NCBI GenBank assembly: GCA_024699005.1 | Contig: JAILQN010000289.1 | Location: forward strand, 1 to 49,927 | Direction: 5' to 3' | DNA length: 49,927 nt | Origin: Clostridia bacterium | Lineage (GTDB): Bacteria; Bacillota_A; Clostridia; Oscillospirales; Acutalibacteraceae | Shown: in pieces, positions 48,274-49,927 of the stretch | How the letters are laid out: each line of letters begins with the position of its first letter | How positions within the stretch are numbered: the first letter of the stretch is position 1 | Notes under the pieces: generated by a model | Told to the model about the DNA's origin: nothing | Seen by the model: only the letters and a program-made list of their open reading frames with translations | Database searches by the model: none | Program-made: the position numbers and the translations under genes

Positions 48274-49927
48274 TTAAAAGTTCTTGTACATCGGCCCGTA
48301 GGTCTTGCAGGCGCGGTAATCCGAGCCCTCCTTGTCCATGCCGAAGGCGCTCCACGCCGCCGGGCGGAAGATATCGCCTTCCGGCACGTTGTGCAGAGCA
48401 ACGGGTATGCGCAGCATGGAAGCGAGGGTGATGAGGTCAGCGCCGATATGGCCGTAGGAGATCGCGCCGTGGTTGGCGCCCCAGTTGTTCATAAGGTCGT
48501 AGGCGGTTTTGAACGGGCTGCCTTCCTTACCGTCGCAGCGCGGAGTGAACCACTCGCAGGGCCATGTCGGGTCGGTGCGCATCATAAGGGTCTCGGTCAC
48601 GTCGTCGGGCAGGGCGATTATCCAGCCCTCGGCGATCTGGAGCATGGGGCCCAGGCCCTTGACGAGATTGAGTCTCGCCATGGTCGCGGGCATTTCGTGC
48701 CTCGCGATGAAGTGCGAGGAGAACCCGCCGCCCCTGAAGTAGCCGTTGTCCGCGGCGCACCAGTCTGTCGCCGCGAGGATCTTTTTCTGATCTTCCTCGG
48801 TGACCTTCCACCACTGCTTCATAAGGTGGTTTCCGTCCTCGTCCACTGCCTCGCCGCAGGCGTCGAGAGCGGTCGCGCCGGAGTTGAGCAGATGGATGAA
48901 ACCGTCGGCGTCTTTCGCGTGCCCCTCAAGCTCGTAGCCCGCCGCGCGTTTTACGGCGGAGCCGGACCAATAGGTCCTGACGTCGGCAAAGATCTGAGCT
49001 CTGCCGGTAAGCAGCTTTTCGAACATCATTGTCACGCCGTTGAGCGTGTCGTTCTCCGTCGCCAGGATGAAGGGCTCTCTGGCGCCGTTCCAGTCGAAGG
49101 ATGTGTTGAGTATCGCCTCGCCGTAGTCGCAGTTAGGGTAGAAATCCGTCCACTGCCTCTGGCCCTGGAAGCCGGCGCATATGGCGTTGTGGCCGCTCCT
49201 CTCCTCGCTGAACTTTTCGGGCAGCTTCGGGTTGCCCTGCATCAGGTCCTTTATGATGACTGCCATCTTGACGCAGAACTCCCAGGATTCCGATTTCTCC
49301 TTGTCGGATTTGCGGACGAACTCGGGGTTCTTGTCCCAGCCCTCTTTGCAGTATTTCTTTGTCCACTCAAGGGCCTTTTCGTATTCCTGCTCGTCGTAGA
49401 TGCCTTCGGCCATGCGGCGGATGACTTCCACCTCGTCCACGGATTCCACCTTCATGCCCAGATAGCTCTCGAAGAAGTCGGAGTCTATGATAGAACCGCC
49501 TATGCCCATGCATATGGAGCCTATCTGCAGATAGGATTTGCCGCGCATGGTCGCCACAGCCACGGCAGCCCTCGCAAAGCGGAGCAGCTTCTCCCGTACG
49601 TCGTCCGGGATCTCGCCGGTCTCGTCAATATTCTGGACCTCTCTGCCGTAGATGCCGAAAGCGGGCAGCCCCTTCTGGGCGTGGGTCGCCAGTACGGAAG
49701 CAAGGTAGACGGCGCCGGGGCGCTCCGTTCCGTTGAAGCCCCAAACTGACTTGATGGTGTTAGGATCCATGTCCATGGTCTCCGCACCGTAGCACCAGCA
49801 GGGGGTGACGGAAAGGGTGATGTCCACGCCCTCTTTTTTGAACTGCGCCGCGCACTGAGCCGTTTCGCCGTTCCTGCCGATGGTGGTGTCGGAAATGACC
49901 ACCTTAACGGGCTCGCCGTTGGAGTAG
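48274..49927 (-). CDS. fucI: L-fucose isomerase (5' end outside window)
   Basis: FucI converts L-fucose to L-fuculose, the first step of fucose use, in the cytoplasm with Mn2+. The frame runs open to the right edge, adding YSNGEPVKV before the GTG at 49902, so about 40 N-terminal residues are missing. Family features are [65 protein letters not shown] with predicted metal ligands Glu and Asp, and near the end [13 protein letters not shown]. The C-terminus is complete. No fucose kinase, aldolase or regulator is visible, but the operon may continue beyond the window. Confidence 0.95.
   Translation of the reverse strand, partial: YSNGEPVKVVISDTTIGRNGETAQCAAQFKKEGVDITLSVTPCWCYGAETMDMDPNTIKSVWGFNGTERPGAVYLASVLATHAQKGLPAFGIYGREVQNIDETGEIPDDVREKLLRFARAAVAVATMRGKSYLQIGSICMGIGGSIIDSDFFESYLGMKVESVDEVEVIRRMAEGIYDEQEYEKALEWTKKYCKEGWDKNPEFVRKSDKEKSESWEFCVKMAVIIKDLMQGNPKLPEKFSEERSGHNAICAGFQGQRQWTDFYPNCDYGEAILNTSFDWNGAREPFILATENDTLNGVTMMFEKLLTGRAQIFADVRTYWSGSAVKRAAGYELEGHAKDADGFIHLLNSGATALDACGEAVDEDGNHLMKQWWKVTEEDQKKILAATDWCAADNGYFRGGGFSSHFIARHEMPATMARLNLVKGLGPMLQIAEGWIIALPDDVTETLMMRTDPTWPCEWFTPRCDGKEGSPFKTAYDLMNNWGANHGAISYGHIGADLITLASMLRIPVALHNVPEGDIFRPAAWSAFGMDKEGSDYRACKTYGPMYKNF

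Noticed and set aside
48391..49749. 452-codon plus-strand frame opposite fucI
   Set aside because: Antisense of L-fucose isomerase with no independent signals.

Overview
The window looks like a chromosome segment from a Gram-positive anaerobe of the class Clostridia, probably an uncultured gut or rumen relative of the Oscillospirales. The evidence is a Firmicutes-type division and cell-wall (dcw) gene order, a meso-diaminopimelate-type MurE, a class B penicillin-binding protein with PASTA domains, strong AGGAGG-type ribosome binding sites beside TTG and GTG starts, a small 2[4Fe-4S] ferredoxin, and many secreted or lipid-anchored proteins. Base composition is moderately GC-rich except for an AT-richer patch at about 26.7-28.4 kb.

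Layout. Positions 1-4656 (minus) hold most of a secreted protein with three DUF6273-like domains and at least seven and a half tandem Ig-like repeats; its C-terminus lies outside the window. Positions 5129-18867 (minus) are the dcw cluster, transcribed mraZ, rsmH, ftsL-like, PBP, murE, murF, mraY, ftsW, murG, divIB and then an AI-2E-family membrane protein, closed by a terminator. murD is missing from its usual place between mraY and ftsW. Positions 19241-26483 (plus) hold four genes in a row: a membrane-anchored TIM-barrel-like protein, a GH3 glycosidase, a DEDDh exonuclease with a Cys-rich tail, and a large cell-wall amidase. The first appears to be leaderless. A tRNA-Val follows, then a TIR-TPR gene of different base composition, a PHP phosphoesterase and a lipoprotein. 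Positions 30158-35974 (minus) hold a GH2 glycosidase, a sigma-factor-like protein with a transmembrane segment and a Pro/Thr-rich tail, and recG. Two tRNA-Ser genes and an odd tRNA-derived structured element come next. The plus strand then carries citrate synthase, an 8-TM protein, an AEC transporter, dnaX-ybaB-recR, a FGGY sugar kinase, an unrecognised conserved-looking protein and a ferredoxin. The right end has a secreted lipase-like protein (minus), a lipoprotein (plus) and most of L-fucose isomerase (minus).

How the genes relate. The left half is mainly envelope biogenesis: peptidoglycan precursors (MurE, MurF, MraY, MurG), septal synthesis (FtsW, PBP, DivIB, FtsL-like) and hydrolysis (amidase). 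Plant or host glycan use is represented by GH3, GH2, the FGGY kinase and FucI, but these are scattered and do not form one locus. DnaX, YbaB, RecR and RecG are ordinary replication and repair genes.

The most unusual signal is not a gene. It is a family of degenerate 7-bp-period arrays in at least nine intergenic spacers, several starting immediately after a stop codon, one running through the dnaX start codon, and some arranged as inverted pairs. Other points worth attention are the membrane-tethered sigma-like protein, the structured element made from the 3' end of tRNA-Ser, the leaderless gene behind a perfect consensus promoter, and the TIR-TPR gene beside tRNA-Val.
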